A stretch of DNA of 53,775 bases from contig JABDMU010000026.1 in NCBI GenBank assembly GCA_013001285.1, positions 1 through 53,775 of the forward strand, given 5' to 3'. This DNA comes from Flavobacteriaceae bacterium (GTDB lineage Bacteria > Bacteroidota > Bacteroidia > Flavobacteriales > Flavobacteriaceae). The notes beneath the pieces are model-generated. The model was not told the DNA's origin. It saw only the letters and a list, made by a program, of their open reading frames with translations, and ran no database searches. Each line of letters begins with the position of its first letter. Positions within the stretch are counted from its first letter, which is position 1. Positions 26,839 to 34,763 of the stretch are shown here, one piece after another. Both the position numbers and the translations under genes were made by a program.

Positions 26839-28068
26839 TTAGGAATAATTTAAAGTGATGCCAATCTGCTTTAGATCTTCCCAAAAATTGGGATACGATT
26901 TTGAAACAACGTCAGCCTCATTTATAGTTAAAGTTGTTTTTAAAGAAATTGGCGCAAATGCCATGGCCATGCGGTGATCATTGTAGGTGTCAATGTGCAC
27001 TTCAGACTTAAGAACATGGCATGGTTTTAGTTCGAGCGAATTTTTCGTTATCACTACGGTCGCTCCAAATTTACTTAGTTCAGTTTTCATTGCTTCTAGT
27101 CGGTCTGTCTCTTTTATTTTCAAAGTATGTAACCCCGTCAAGTTGCAACCAATGCCTAGTCCAAGGCAAGTTACTGCAATTGTTTGCGCTATATCTGGAG
27201 CATTATTTAAGTCATATTTAAAATTATCTATTTGATAAGATTCAACTTTTCGCAGTGTAATTTGATTCGAATCAAATTGGGTGAATACACCGAAGGATTT
27301 ATAAATTTCAGCTAAGACCGAATCCCCTTGTAAACTCATTAGGCTATATGAGGATAATCTCAATTGGGTGCCCACTTCGCTTAGAGCCACTATGCTATAA
27401 AAATATGATGCCGATGACCAATCAGATTCTATAGTGATTGTAGTTTCTTTAGATAAGCTTTTTAATGGATCGACTTTAATCATATTCCCAGTAAAATTGC
27501 TGTTTACTCCAATCTGATCTAATAAACCCAAGCTCATTTTTATGTATGGTCGTGAAGTGATTTCACCATCAAGTGTTAGCTCCAACCCATGTTGTAGACT
27601 AGGAGCAATCAATAGTAAGGCCGAGATGTATTGGCTACTTACATTAGCTTTCAATGATGTTTTATGACCATTTACCAGTGTTCCTTTTATGCATAGTGGT
27701 GGATAACCTTCATTTTGCACATACGATATATCTGCGCCCAATTTACTTAATGCGTCGACCAATATTTTTATCGGTCTTTGTTTCATCCGTTCTGATCCTG
27801 TTAATATGGTCGTTCTGTTTTCTATTGTTGAAAAATAAGCTGTAAGAAATCGCATTGCTGTTCCTGCATGATGAATATCAATTTCCTCGTCCTGTGATGC
27901 TAAAGCGCGCGCCATTAGTCTCGTATCATCAGAATTTGAAAGGTTATCAAGCTTAATTTCAGGATATAGCGCTTTGAGCAAAAGCGCTCTGTTAGATTCG
28001 CTTTTAGAACCTGTAATAATTACATTATTTTCCGACTGGATCTTTGATCGATTAAGAACTACCTGCAT
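26839..28068 (-). CDS. aroA: 3-phosphoshikimate 1-carboxyvinyltransferase (EPSP synthase)
   Basis: A 409-residue cytoplasmic enzyme that transfers enolpyruvate from PEP to shikimate-3-phosphate, the sixth step of the shikimate pathway. Motifs are ITGSKSESNRALLL, HAGTAMRFLTAYF, NVSSQYISALLL, the internal RLEAMKTELSKFGA and the C-terminal DTYNDHRMAMAFAP. The usual NAGT appears as HAGT. It is slightly shorter than E. coli AroA (427). It lies 4 bases after the MazG-like gene in an operon with rsgA and dtd. Confidence 0.94.
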   Translation of the reverse strand: MQVVLNRSKIQSENNVIITGSKSESNRALLLKALYPEIKLDNLSNSDDTRLMARALASQDEEIDIHHAGTAMRFLTAYFSTIENRTTILTGSERMKQRPIKILVDALSKLGADISYVQNEGYPPLCIKGTLVNGHKTSLKANVSSQYISALLLIAPSLQHGLELTLDGEITSRPYIKMSLGLLDQIGVNSNFTGNMIKVDPLKSLSKETTITIESDWSSASYFYSIVALSEVGTQLRLSSYSLMSLQGDSVLAEIYKSFGVFTQFDSNQITLRKVESYQIDNFKYDLNNAPDIAQTIAVTCLGLGIGCNLTGLHTLKIKETDRLEAMKTELSKFGATVVITKNSLELKPCHVLKSEVHIDTYNDHRMAMAFAPISLKTTLTINEADVVSKSYPNFWEDLKQIGITLNYS

Positions 28069-28072
28069 TGTT

Positions 28073-28399
28073 TTACTTTAATTTTTCATTACCATGGTGA
28101 CGATCATGATCTCTTTTGGTTTTTAATGCGAGTTTTTTATCGAAAGCTTCTTGTAGGTCGATATCGGTTTGGTTAGCAAGACAAAGCACAACGAATAGCA
28201 CATCTGCCAGTTCTTCGCCAAGGTCCTTTTCTTTATCGCTCTCCTTTTCGCTTTGTTCGCCATAACGTCTTGCGATGATACGTGCTACTTCACCAACTTC
28301 TTCGGTTAATTGGGCCATATTGGTCAATTCATTAAAATAACGAACCCCATGGGCTTTTATCCATCGATCAACCTCAGCCTGAGCGTTTTGAATATTCAT
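28073..28399 (-). CDS. MazG-like nucleotide pyrophosphohydrolase
   Basis: A 108-residue all-alpha pyrophosphatase expected to hydrolyse non-canonical or excess nucleoside triphosphates. The metal-binding acidic motif is complete: an ExxE pair in LTEEVGEVARIIARRYGEQ and an ExxD pair in GEELADVLFVVLCLANQ. It is a single-domain form, as in RS21-C6/iMazG proteins. Its substrate cannot be predicted. The ATG overlaps the last base of the dtd stop codon, which suggests coupled translation. Confidence 0.85.
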   Translation of the reverse strand: MNIQNAQAEVDRWIKAHGVRYFNELTNMAQLTEEVGEVARIIARRYGEQSEKESDKEKDLGEELADVLFVVLCLANQTDIDLQEAFDKKLALKTKRDHDRHHGNEKLK

Positions 28400-28851
28400 T
28401 AGCTTTTGTTTTTAGTATCAATAATTATGGTCACTGGACCATCGTTTAGTAAACTCACTTTCATATCAGCGCCAAATTCGCCTGTTTGAACAGGCTTTTC
28501 CAAATCCTTCGATAAGTGTTTTACGAACGCCTCATATAATGGAATGGCAATATCGGGTTTTGCAGCTTTAATATAACTTGGTCTATGCCCTTTTTTTGTA
28601 TTGGCCTGTAAAGTAAACTGACTGACAACTATTGCTTCACCATCAATGTCTTTGAGCGAGTTGTTCATGACCTCATTGTCGTCATTAAAGATTCTTAAGT
28701 TGACAATTTTATTTGACAACCACTCGATATCATTTTGTGTATCTTCATTAACGATTCCAATTAAAATTAGGAGGCCATTACCAATTTCGGCTACTTTAGT
28801 GTTATTTATGGTAACGCTTGATTTTGAAACGCGTTGGATGACTGCCTTCAT
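28399..28851 (-). CDS. dtd: D-aminoacyl-tRNA deacylase
   Basis: A 150-residue proofreading enzyme that removes D-amino acids (and glycine mischarged on tRNA-Ala) from tRNA. It starts MKAVIQRVSKSSVTIN and contains the catalytic-site SQFTLQANTKKGHRPSY and the C-terminal Gly-cisPro motif NDGPVTIIIDT. The length is standard. It overlaps rsgA by 4 bases and mazG by one, in a tightly packed operon. Confidence 0.95.
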   Translation of the reverse strand: MKAVIQRVSKSSVTINNTKVAEIGNGLLILIGIVNEDTQNDIEWLSNKIVNLRIFNDDNEVMNNSLKDIDGEAIVVSQFTLQANTKKGHRPSYIKAAKPDIAIPLYEAFVKHLSKDLEKPVQTGEFGADMKVSLLNDGPVTIIIDTKNKS

Positions 28852-29798
28852 TCGCTATCAAAATTATCGGTTCTATAATTTTCATCTTCGCCTTCAAGTA
28901 TTTGCACATAACTGCGGTATCTTGAAAAGGAAACCTCATCATTGTCAAGCGCCTTTTTAACCGCGCATTGTGGTTCATGCAGATGCAAGCAATTATTGAA
29001 TTTACAATCTTGCTTTAGTTTAAAAAACTCTGGGAAAAAATCGCCAACTTCTTCGTCATCCATATTCACAACACCAAACCCTTTTATTCCAGGAGTATCA
29101 ATGATCTTGGCATTGAAATTCAAATCAAACATTTCTGCAAAAGTGGTGGTATGCTGACCTTGTTGGTGCTGTTCAGATATTTCCTTAGTTTTAAGATCTA
29201 AGCCTGGTTCAAGAGCATTGATCAAAGTTGATTTTCCAACGCCCGAATGTCCTGAGAACATGCTCACTTTTCCAATCATAAGCTGTTTTACCTTGTCTAT
29301 ATTTTTTCCGGTTTTAGCTGAAATGCCGAAACATTCGTAGCCAATTTTACGATAGAGGCTAACCAAATACCTAACCTCATTTAAATTCTCCTCATCATAA
29401 GTATCCATTTTATTAAACAGTAAGACCGTTTGAATACTGTAGGCCTCAGCTGTTACTAAAAATCGATCTATAAAACTCGTAAATGTTGGAGGGTTATCTA
29501 TAGTGATAATTAAAAATACAAGGTCAATATTGCTCGCGATGATATGCGTTTGCTTCGAAAGATTCACCGATTTCCTAACGATGTAATTTTTACGTTCTTG
29601 AATACGATGAATGACGCCAGTAACTTCATCATTCTTAGTTTCCAGTTCGAAATCGACAAAATCTCCAACAGCAATTGGATTGGTACTTTTAATACCTTCT
29701 AATCTAAATTTTCCTTTTATCCGGCATTGGTAAATTTTTCCATTTAAGGTTTTTACAGTATACCAACTGCCTGTAGATTTATATACAACTCCGGTCAT
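28848..29798 (-). CDS. rsgA: Ribosome small-subunit biogenesis GTPase RsgA
   Basis: A 316-residue circularly permuted GTPase that checks late 30S maturation. The order is an N-terminal OB fold (starting MTGVVYKSTGSWYTV), then G4 (NKMDTYD), G5 (SAKTG), G1 (GHSGVGKSTLIN), G2 region, G3 (DTPGIKGFG), and a C-terminal zinc finger (CKFNNCLHLHEPQC). All motifs are intact. It heads the operon rsgA-dtd-mazG-aroA and diverges from a small exported-protein gene. Confidence 0.95.
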   Translation of the reverse strand: MTGVVYKSTGSWYTVKTLNGKIYQCRIKGKFRLEGIKSTNPIAVGDFVDFELETKNDEVTGVIHRIQERKNYIVRKSVNLSKQTHIIASNIDLVFLIITIDNPPTFTSFIDRFLVTAEAYSIQTVLLFNKMDTYDEENLNEVRYLVSLYRKIGYECFGISAKTGKNIDKVKQLMIGKVSMFSGHSGVGKSTLINALEPGLDLKTKEISEQHQQGQHTTTFAEMFDLNFNAKIIDTPGIKGFGVVNMDDEEVGDFFPEFFKLKQDCKFNNCLHLHEPQCAVKKALDNDEVSFSRYRSYVQILEGEDENYRTDNFDSE

Positions 29799-29805
29799 GT
29801 ATTGA

Positions 29806-29813
29806 CAAAAATA
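29806..29813 (-). promoter_or_regulatory. -7 element for the rsgA operon
   Basis: The minus strand reads TATTTTTG, an exact TAnnTTTG match, with seven bases between it and the rsgA ATG. Transcription would start at or next to the start codon. No TTG is seen 17-23 bases upstream. Confidence 0.45.
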
Positions 29814-29879
29814 GAATAAAAAATAATGAATACTTTATTCATATACGTATATTCACGGTCAAAATATATATATAATAAT

Positions 29880-30530
29880 ATGAAACATCTACTTTACACT
29901 TTTATTTTGATTACCATTTTTTCATCGGCTTCAGCTCAAACAAATCTATACGAAAATCCAGAGTTTGATGAAATTGCAAAGAGTCATAAGAATATTGCAA
30001 TAGTCCCTTTTAAAACACAAGTTAAATTAAGGCCAAAGCAAATGAAGGATATTACGCCAGAGCAACTTGACAGAATTGAAAGAGCCGAAGGCGAGAGTAT
30101 TCAATCAGCAATGTATTCTTGGTTTTTAAAACGCAAAAAACGAGGGAAGCTTGAATCTATTGAAGTACAGGACCCAAAAACAACTACGGCACTTCTAAAA
30201 AGAAACGATATTGATTATGACAATATTACCGATTATACGCCTCAGGAATTGGCGAATATTCTTGGTGTAGATGCCGTAATTTCTGGTGAATATGAAACGA
30301 ATAAACCAATGTCTGAAGGTGCATCAGTTGCTTTAGGGGTTTTATTTGGTTTTTTTGGCAGTACGAATAGCGCTACCATCAATATGAGTGTGCATAATGC
30401 AGCCGATGGTGTTTTACTGTGGAATTACAATAAAAAAGTTAGGGGAAGTATTGGCAGTAGCCCTGAAGATCTTATAAATATTTTAATGCGAAAGGCTTCA
30501 CGCCGACTGGCTTATACTAAAAATGATTAA
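29880..30530 (+). CDS. Exported protein of unknown function
   Basis: A 216-residue protein I do not recognise. It has a clear signal peptide (MKHLLYTFILITIFSSASAQ, cleavage near residue 20) and no lipobox. The mature part begins with the beta-alpha pattern KNIAIVPFKTQVKL, has a charged helical region, then LANILGVDAVISGEYETN, a glycine-rich hydrophobic segment (GASVALGVLFGFFGSTNSA) and DGVLLWNYNKKVRGS. The IAIVPF...DAVISGEY arrangement recalls CsgG/FlgO-like periplasmic proteins, but this is only a fold-level guess. The start at 29880 was chosen over an ATG 18 codons earlier because the signal peptide begins here. A strong terminator follows. Confidence 0.7.
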   Translation: MKHLLYTFILITIFSSASAQTNLYENPEFDEIAKSHKNIAIVPFKTQVKLRPKQMKDITPEQLDRIERAEGESIQSAMYSWFLKRKKRGKLESIEVQDPKTTTALLKRNDIDYDNITDYTPQELANILGVDAVISGEYETNKPMSEGASVALGVLFGFFGSTNSATINMSVHNAADGVLLWNYNKKVRGSIGSSPEDLINILMRKASRRLAYTKND

Positions 30531-30535
30531 ATCTA

Positions 30536-30563
30536 AAAAGGCTCGCTGCGGCGAGCCTTTTTT
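30536..30563 (+). terminator. Bidirectional intrinsic terminator between convergent genes
   Basis: A perfect seven-base-pair GC-rich stem GGCTCGC / GCGAGCC with loop TGCG is flanked by AAAA on the left and TTTTTT on the right. It can end both the exported-protein gene (plus) and the aromatic operon (minus). It overlaps the last codon of the DAHP synthase gene by two bases. Confidence 0.88.
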
Positions 30564-31644
30564 AATGATTGATTATTTCTTCTTGATGATTAATCGATTC
30601 CTGATGGATGGCCTTGAAAACTCGTAAAATAAATTCTTCACTTAGATTTTTTTCTTCACCCTGAAGAATCATTTTGCCAAGGATCTCATTCCATCGTTTT
30701 GTTTGTAAAACGGCAACGTTATGTTCCTTTTTAAGTGTTCCAATATCATCTGCTACAGTCATGCGTTTTCCCATCATTTCAATTAGTTGATGATCAATGA
30801 CATCAATTTGTGTTCGCAGTGTATTTATTCGGTTTCTAAATTCAGCCGTAGCATCAGTTTCCTTTCTTATCTTAAGGTCATCCATGAATTGAATTAACGT
30901 ACTCGGTGTAATTTGTTGTGCTGCATCACTCCAAGCATTGTCAGGATCAAAATGGGTTTCCACCATAAGTCCGTCATAATTAAGATCTAATCCCGTTTGA
31001 CACAGATCGAAAATAATATCACGTCTCCCAGCAATATGTGAAGGGTCTAAAATTAATGGTAAATCTGGAAAGCGATTTTGCAGATCAATTGGCAATTGCC
31101 ATTCTGGATTGTTACGATATCTTGTTTTTTCATAAGTCGAAAAACCTCGATGAATCACACCAAGATTCTTGATTCCGGCAGTATAAAATCGCTCAACAGC
31201 GCCTAACCACAATGACAGATCAGGGTTTACTGGATTTTTTATGAGTACAGGCTTATCGGTTCCTTCAAGTGCATCTGCAATTTCTTGAACAATAAACGGA
31301 CTCACAGTAGTTCTTGCGCCAATCCAAAGAATATCGACGTCGTGTTCCAGAGCTAAATCAACATGATTCGCGTTCGCTACTTCAGTTGTGATCAGCATTC
31401 CAGTTTCTTCCTTTGCTTTTTGCAACCATTTTAATCCGAGTGCACCTACGCCTTCAAAATTTCCTGGACGTGTTCTTGGCTTCCAGATACCTGCTCTTAG
31501 GACAGTAGCATCACTATCTTTTAATTGATGTGCGATTTTAAGCACCTGTTCTTCTGTTTCTGCACTACATGGTCCGGCAATTACTAGTGGATGTTCTAAT
31601 CCAAAATTATCTAACCATGTTCTTAGTTCCTTTTTGTTTTCCAT
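30562..31644 (-). CDS. Bifunctional DAHP synthase / chorismate mutase
   Basis: A 360-residue fusion. The N-terminal part (about 1-260) is a type I-beta 3-deoxy-7-phosphoheptulonate synthase, the entry step of the shikimate pathway: VIAGPCSAE, LRAGIWKPRTRPGNFEG, TEVANANHVDLAL, GARTTVSPF, KNPVNPD and DPSHIAGRRD. The C-terminal part (about 265-350) is an AroQ-class chorismate mutase helix bundle (RNRINTLRTQIDVIDHQLIE, then KRMTVADDIGTLK). In Porphyromonas gingivalis the same C-terminal fusion makes the synthase sensitive to prephenate, so similar feedback is likely here. It is the last gene of the aromatic operon. Confidence 0.93.
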   Translation of the reverse strand: MENKKELRTWLDNFGLEHPLVIAGPCSAETEEQVLKIAHQLKDSDATVLRAGIWKPRTRPGNFEGVGALGLKWLQKAKEETGMLITTEVANANHVDLALEHDVDILWIGARTTVSPFIVQEIADALEGTDKPVLIKNPVNPDLSLWLGAVERFYTAGIKNLGVIHRGFSTYEKTRYRNNPEWQLPIDLQNRFPDLPLILDPSHIAGRRDIIFDLCQTGLDLNYDGLMVETHFDPDNAWSDAAQQITPSTLIQFMDDLKIRKETDATAEFRNRINTLRTQIDVIDHQLIEMMGKRMTVADDIGTLKKEHNVAVLQTKRWNEILGKMILQGEEKNLSEEFILRVFKAIHQESINHQEEIINH

Positions 31645-31654
31645 TTCAATTTAT

Positions 31655-32506
31655 TTATACTATTCCTTCTAAAATTTGTTTTATGTGATTTGTGTCTTCC
31701 ATCTCCTTATAAATACCTTCAAAATCGCTATTTTCCATTAATGCCTTGAAATGCTTCAAGTTGTTGATATATTCTTCCAGAGTTTCAATGACATTGGTCT
31801 TATTTTGCTTGAAAATTGGTGTCCACATATCTGGTGAACTTTTTGCCAAACGCACTGTACTTTCAAATCCACTTCCTGCCATATCAAAAATATCGCGTTC
31901 ATTTTTTTCTTTTTCTATAACGGTTTTACCTAACATAAATGAACTTATATGTGAAAGATGAGAAACATATGCAATATGCTTATCATGCGATTTAGGCTTC
32001 ATGTATCGAATACGCATGCCTAGATCAGAAAATAATTTCAAGGCTTTTTCCTGAAGCTTAAATGCGGTTTCTTCAACATCACAAATAATTATGGTCTTCC
32101 CATTGAAAAGTCCGTGCAAAGCCGATTCTGGACCGGAAAATTCAGTACCTGCGATAGGATGAGAAGCTAAAAAATTTCGGCGTTTAGGATGATCTTTAAC
32201 CTTGAGACAAATATCCTCTTTGGTCGATCCTGCATCAATAACAATAGTATCGTCTGATACACGATCTAAGATCTCAGGTAATTGCCGAACCGTTGCATCC
32301 ACTGGAATGGCAATTATGACCATATCAGCATTTACAATAGTTTCTAATGTAGCTTTCTGATCAATAAGGTTTAGTTGAAGCGCTTTCGACAAATGTTCAT
32401 CATTATGATCAATGCCGAAAAGCGTTGCTTTAGGATAAATTGCTTTTATGTCTAAAGCAAAACTACCTCCAATTAACCCTACGCCTATGATATATATATT
32501 CTTCAT
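31655..32506 (-). CDS. tyrA: Prephenate dehydrogenase
   Basis: A 283-residue NAD(P)-dependent oxidative decarboxylase that turns prephenate into 4-hydroxyphenylpyruvate for tyrosine. The Rossmann motif is at the N-terminus (IIGVGLIGGSFALDIK). Substrate-site segments include IDAGSTKEDI, SHPIAGTEFSGPE, HIAYVSHLSHISSFML and FDMAGSGFESTVRLA. No ACT or chorismate mutase domain is attached. The gap to the aminotransferase gene is 3 bases and to the DAHPS-CM gene 10. Confidence 0.92.
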   Translation of the reverse strand: MKNIYIIGVGLIGGSFALDIKAIYPKATLFGIDHNDEHLSKALQLNLIDQKATLETIVNADMVIIAIPVDATVRQLPEILDRVSDDTIVIDAGSTKEDICLKVKDHPKRRNFLASHPIAGTEFSGPESALHGLFNGKTIIICDVEETAFKLQEKALKLFSDLGMRIRYMKPKSHDKHIAYVSHLSHISSFMLGKTVIEKEKNERDIFDMAGSGFESTVRLAKSSPDMWTPIFKQNKTNVIETLEEYINNLKHFKALMENSDFEGIYKEMEDTNHIKQILEGIV

Positions 32507-32509
32507 ATG

Positions 32510-33655
32510 TTATTTAATTCTTGCAATAGCCTCTTCAATATCTTCGGTGGAAGCACATAGGGAAAACCTCACATATCCTTCGCCATTACTGCCAAAAATA
32601 TGTCCAGGAGCAATAAAAATGTGATAATTTTTTAAAATGACCTCTATAAATTCTTCCGATTTAAAATAATCTGGAAGTTTCGCCCAAACAAATAGACCAG
32701 AAGCTTCCTCATCGAAAGTGCAATTCAATGCCGTTGCTAATTTCCAGATCAATTTTCGACGTTGATCATAAACACTGTTCAAACTTAAATACCAGAGGTC
32801 TGAGCATCGAAGCGCCTCAATGGCTCCCTTTTGAATTCCATAAAACATGCCGGAATCCATGTTGCTTTTTACTTTCAAAATATTATCGATATGCTTAGAA
32901 TGACCAAGCACCATTCCTACACGCCAACCTGCCATATTAAAGGTCTTGCTCAATGAATTAAGTTCCAGACAATCATCTTTAGCACCGTTAACTTTTAGAA
33001 TGCTCTTAGGAGCGTCATTCAAGATAAAACTGTACGGATTATCATTAACTAGTAAAATGTCATTTCGTTTTGCAAAGGCTACAAGCTCACCAAGTTCTTT
33101 ATAGTCTGCACGAGCACCAGTGGGCATATGCGGATAGCTTATCCACATTAATTTCACCTTGGACAAATCTGATTTTTCCAAAGTCATGATATCGGGCAAC
33201 CAATTACCCTCTTCTTTCAAATCATAATAAATAGGCCTTGCATGTAATAGTTTGGCAACAGCGCCATAGGTTGGATAGCCCGGATTGGGAACAAGAACAG
33301 CATCACCTGGATTTAAATAAGCCATTGATATATGCATAATACCTTCTTTACTTCCCATTAATGGAAGTACTTCGGTCTTCGGGCTCATACTAACTTGAAA
33401 ATGTTCTTTATAAAAGTTGGTCATGGCTTCTCTAAGTTCAGGCAAGCCTTGATAACTCTGATATTTATGTGTGTTTGGAGCGTTTAAACTTGCTGTAAGT
33501 GCTGAAATTACTTTCTGAGGAGGTTGAAGATCAGGACTACCAATACCAAGGTTAATTATTGGATTACCACTAGCGATCAATAAATTGACCTCTCTTAATT
33601 TTTTCGAGAAATAGTATTCTTCAACAGTCTGCAGTCTTTTCGCTCCTTCAATCAT
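32510..33655 (-). CDS. Class I/II aminotransferase, probably for aromatic amino acids
   Basis: A 381-residue PLP enzyme of fold type I. The PLP lysine is in LNSLSKTFNMAGWRVGM. Other elements are NLGIGSPDLQPP, LPLMGSKEGIMHISMAYLNP, NPGYPTYGAVAKLL and NDNPYSFI. Position between pheA and tyrA suggests it transaminates phenylpyruvate and 4-hydroxyphenylpyruvate (or prephenate). The sequence alone would also fit an aspartate- or diaminopimelate-type aminotransferase. Its start overlaps pheA by 4 bases. Confidence 0.85.
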   Translation of the reverse strand: MIEGAKRLQTVEEYYFSKKLREVNLLIASGNPIINLGIGSPDLQPPQKVISALTASLNAPNTHKYQSYQGLPELREAMTNFYKEHFQVSMSPKTEVLPLMGSKEGIMHISMAYLNPGDAVLVPNPGYPTYGAVAKLLHARPIYYDLKEEGNWLPDIMTLEKSDLSKVKLMWISYPHMPTGARADYKELGELVAFAKRNDILLVNDNPYSFILNDAPKSILKVNGAKDDCLELNSLSKTFNMAGWRVGMVLGHSKHIDNILKVKSNMDSGMFYGIQKGAIEALRCSDLWYLSLNSVYDQRRKLIWKLATALNCTFDEEASGLFVWAKLPDYFKSEEFIEVILKNYHIFIAPGHIFGSNGEGYVRFSLCASTEDIEEAIARIK

Positions 33656-34479
33656 AACTTGGCATTTTTATATTCTCCCAACACTTTAAAATCATTGGCC
33701 ATAATTTTTAAAATTGATTTGGCTTTTTTGAAATCTTCAAAGTTTTCAAAAGTTACATCTACAAAGAACGCATAAAACCACGGTGTTTCAATTTTTGGAA
33801 GAGATTGTATTTTGGTCAAATTAAGTTTACAATCGCTCATCACGTTCAGTACCGTTGCAAGACTGCCGCGTTTTGAAGACAGTTCAAACTTAACTGACGC
33901 TTTATTGATTTGTGCTTCTGGTATTTCATGATTCTCACGCTTTACAATGACAAATCGTGTTTCATTGTGTTTAATGGTTTGTATGCTTTCTGCTAAAACA
34001 TCTAAATTAAATAATTTAGCGGCAGCAATACTTGCAATAGCAGCAACCCCTTTAATTTGATCATTAAATATTCTTTGAGCAACTTCAGCAGTATCTTTAT
34101 CTTCCACTAATTTAATATGCGGATGTTTCTTTAAAAACTCCTTGCATTGCAACAATGCCATAGGATGCGACCAGACTTCTTTAATTTCTGCAGTTGATTG
34201 TCCCGCTAAGGCCATAAGATTATGCTGAATATCCAAGTAATGTTCACCTACAATATGCAATTTATGATTATCAACCAGCGCATAATTAGGGATAATTGAA
34301 CCCGCAATTGAGTTCTCAATGGCCATGATCACAGCATCGCATTTCTTTGTGATCAAGCTATCCACAGCCGAGTCAAATGATAAACACTCCAATACATCAA
34401 TAGTATCATCAAAATAATTTTGAGACACAATATGATGGAAAGAACCCTTAACACCTTGTATTGCAACCGATCGTATCAT
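33652..34479 (-). CDS. pheA: Prephenate dehydratase
   Basis: A 275-residue enzyme producing phenylpyruvate from prephenate, with a C-terminal ACT domain for phenylalanine feedback. N-terminal motifs are AIQGVKGSFHHIVSQNYF, AIENSIAGSIIPNYALV and the catalytic-region NETRFVIVKRE. The ACT domain shows KRGSLATVLNVMSDCKLNLTKIQS, matching the regulatory motif of P-protein family members. It has no fused chorismate mutase, which here sits on the DAHP synthase. It is the first enzyme gene of the operon, and its ATG lies three bases after the T-run of a terminator-like hairpin. Confidence 0.94.
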   Translation of the reverse strand: MIRSVAIQGVKGSFHHIVSQNYFDDTIDVLECLSFDSAVDSLITKKCDAVIMAIENSIAGSIIPNYALVDNHKLHIVGEHYLDIQHNLMALAGQSTAEIKEVWSHPMALLQCKEFLKKHPHIKLVEDKDTAEVAQRIFNDQIKGVAAIASIAAAKLFNLDVLAESIQTIKHNETRFVIVKRENHEIPEAQINKASVKFELSSKRGSLATVLNVMSDCKLNLTKIQSLPKIETPWFYAFFVDVTFENFEDFKKAKSILKIMANDFKVLGEYKNAKL

Positions 34480-34482
34480 TCT

Positions 34483-34512
34483 AAAAAAAAAGCCTCGATA
34501 TTATCGAGACTT
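34483..34512 (-). terminator. Attenuator terminator immediately before pheA
   Basis: On the minus strand a nine-base-pair stem AAGTCTCGA / TCGAGGCTT (one G-U pair) with loop TAATA leads into nine T. It ends three bases before the pheA start, so it stands in front of the whole aromatic operon. The left arm can instead pair with CGAGGCTT (34545-34552) at the end of the leader ORF, forming an eight-base-pair antiterminator. Confidence 0.8.
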
Positions 34513-34542
34513 GTTTGAATTTATAAGTATTAACTATACATA

Positions 34543-34620
34543 TTAAGCCTCGGTCTTTTTCGTAAAAAAGAAATAAAACCAGTTATAATATGTATTCGTA
34601 ATTGTTTTCATTTTGTTCAT
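34543..34620 (-). CDS. Aromatic leader peptide of the pheA-operon attenuator
   Basis: A 25-codon ORF on the minus strand, from an ATG at 34620 to a TAA at 34543, beginning MNKMKTITNT. Residues 11-19 are YYNWFYFFF, giving four Phe, three Tyr and one Trp in nine codons. It ends TKKTEA. Such a run is extremely unlikely by chance ahead of Phe/Tyr synthesis genes. A ribosome stalled at the Phe codons would leave the final GAGGCT free to form the antiterminator, while one reaching the stop would mask it and let the terminator fold. There is no Shine-Dalgarno sequence, as is usual in this group. Confidence 0.82.
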   Translation of the reverse strand: MNKMKTITNTYYNWFYFFFTKKTEA

Positions 34621-34628
34621 TAACTCAG

Positions 34629-34657
34629 CTAATGTAAATAATATTTTCACAATTCAA
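34629..34657 (-). promoter_or_regulatory. Possible promoter of the aromatic operon
   Basis: On the minus strand TTG, an 18-base spacer and TACATTAG (one mismatch to TAnnTTTG) are positioned so that transcription would begin just before the leader-peptide ATG. Confidence 0.35.
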
Positions 34658-34714
34658 AATACAATACTGTCTTTTTTAAGGTTTTATTTAAAGTTTTAAA
34701 GATTTTCACAGAAA

Positions 34715-34746
34715 TTGAACTTTAATTTATTTAATGTTTATTTTTG
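34715..34746 (+). promoter_or_regulatory. Consensus promoter for gldA
   Basis: TTG, a 21-base spacer and TATTTTTG match both Bacteroidota promoter elements. The -7 box overlaps an upstream in-frame ATG (34734), which argues that gldA starts at 34764, about ten bases after the predicted transcription start. Confidence 0.65.
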
Positions 34747-34763
34747 ATCAAACTGAAGAAAAT

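Noticed and set aside
34734-34763. Upstream in-frame ATG for gldA
   Set aside because: It overlaps the -7 promoter element, and the family start aligns with the ATG at 34764.
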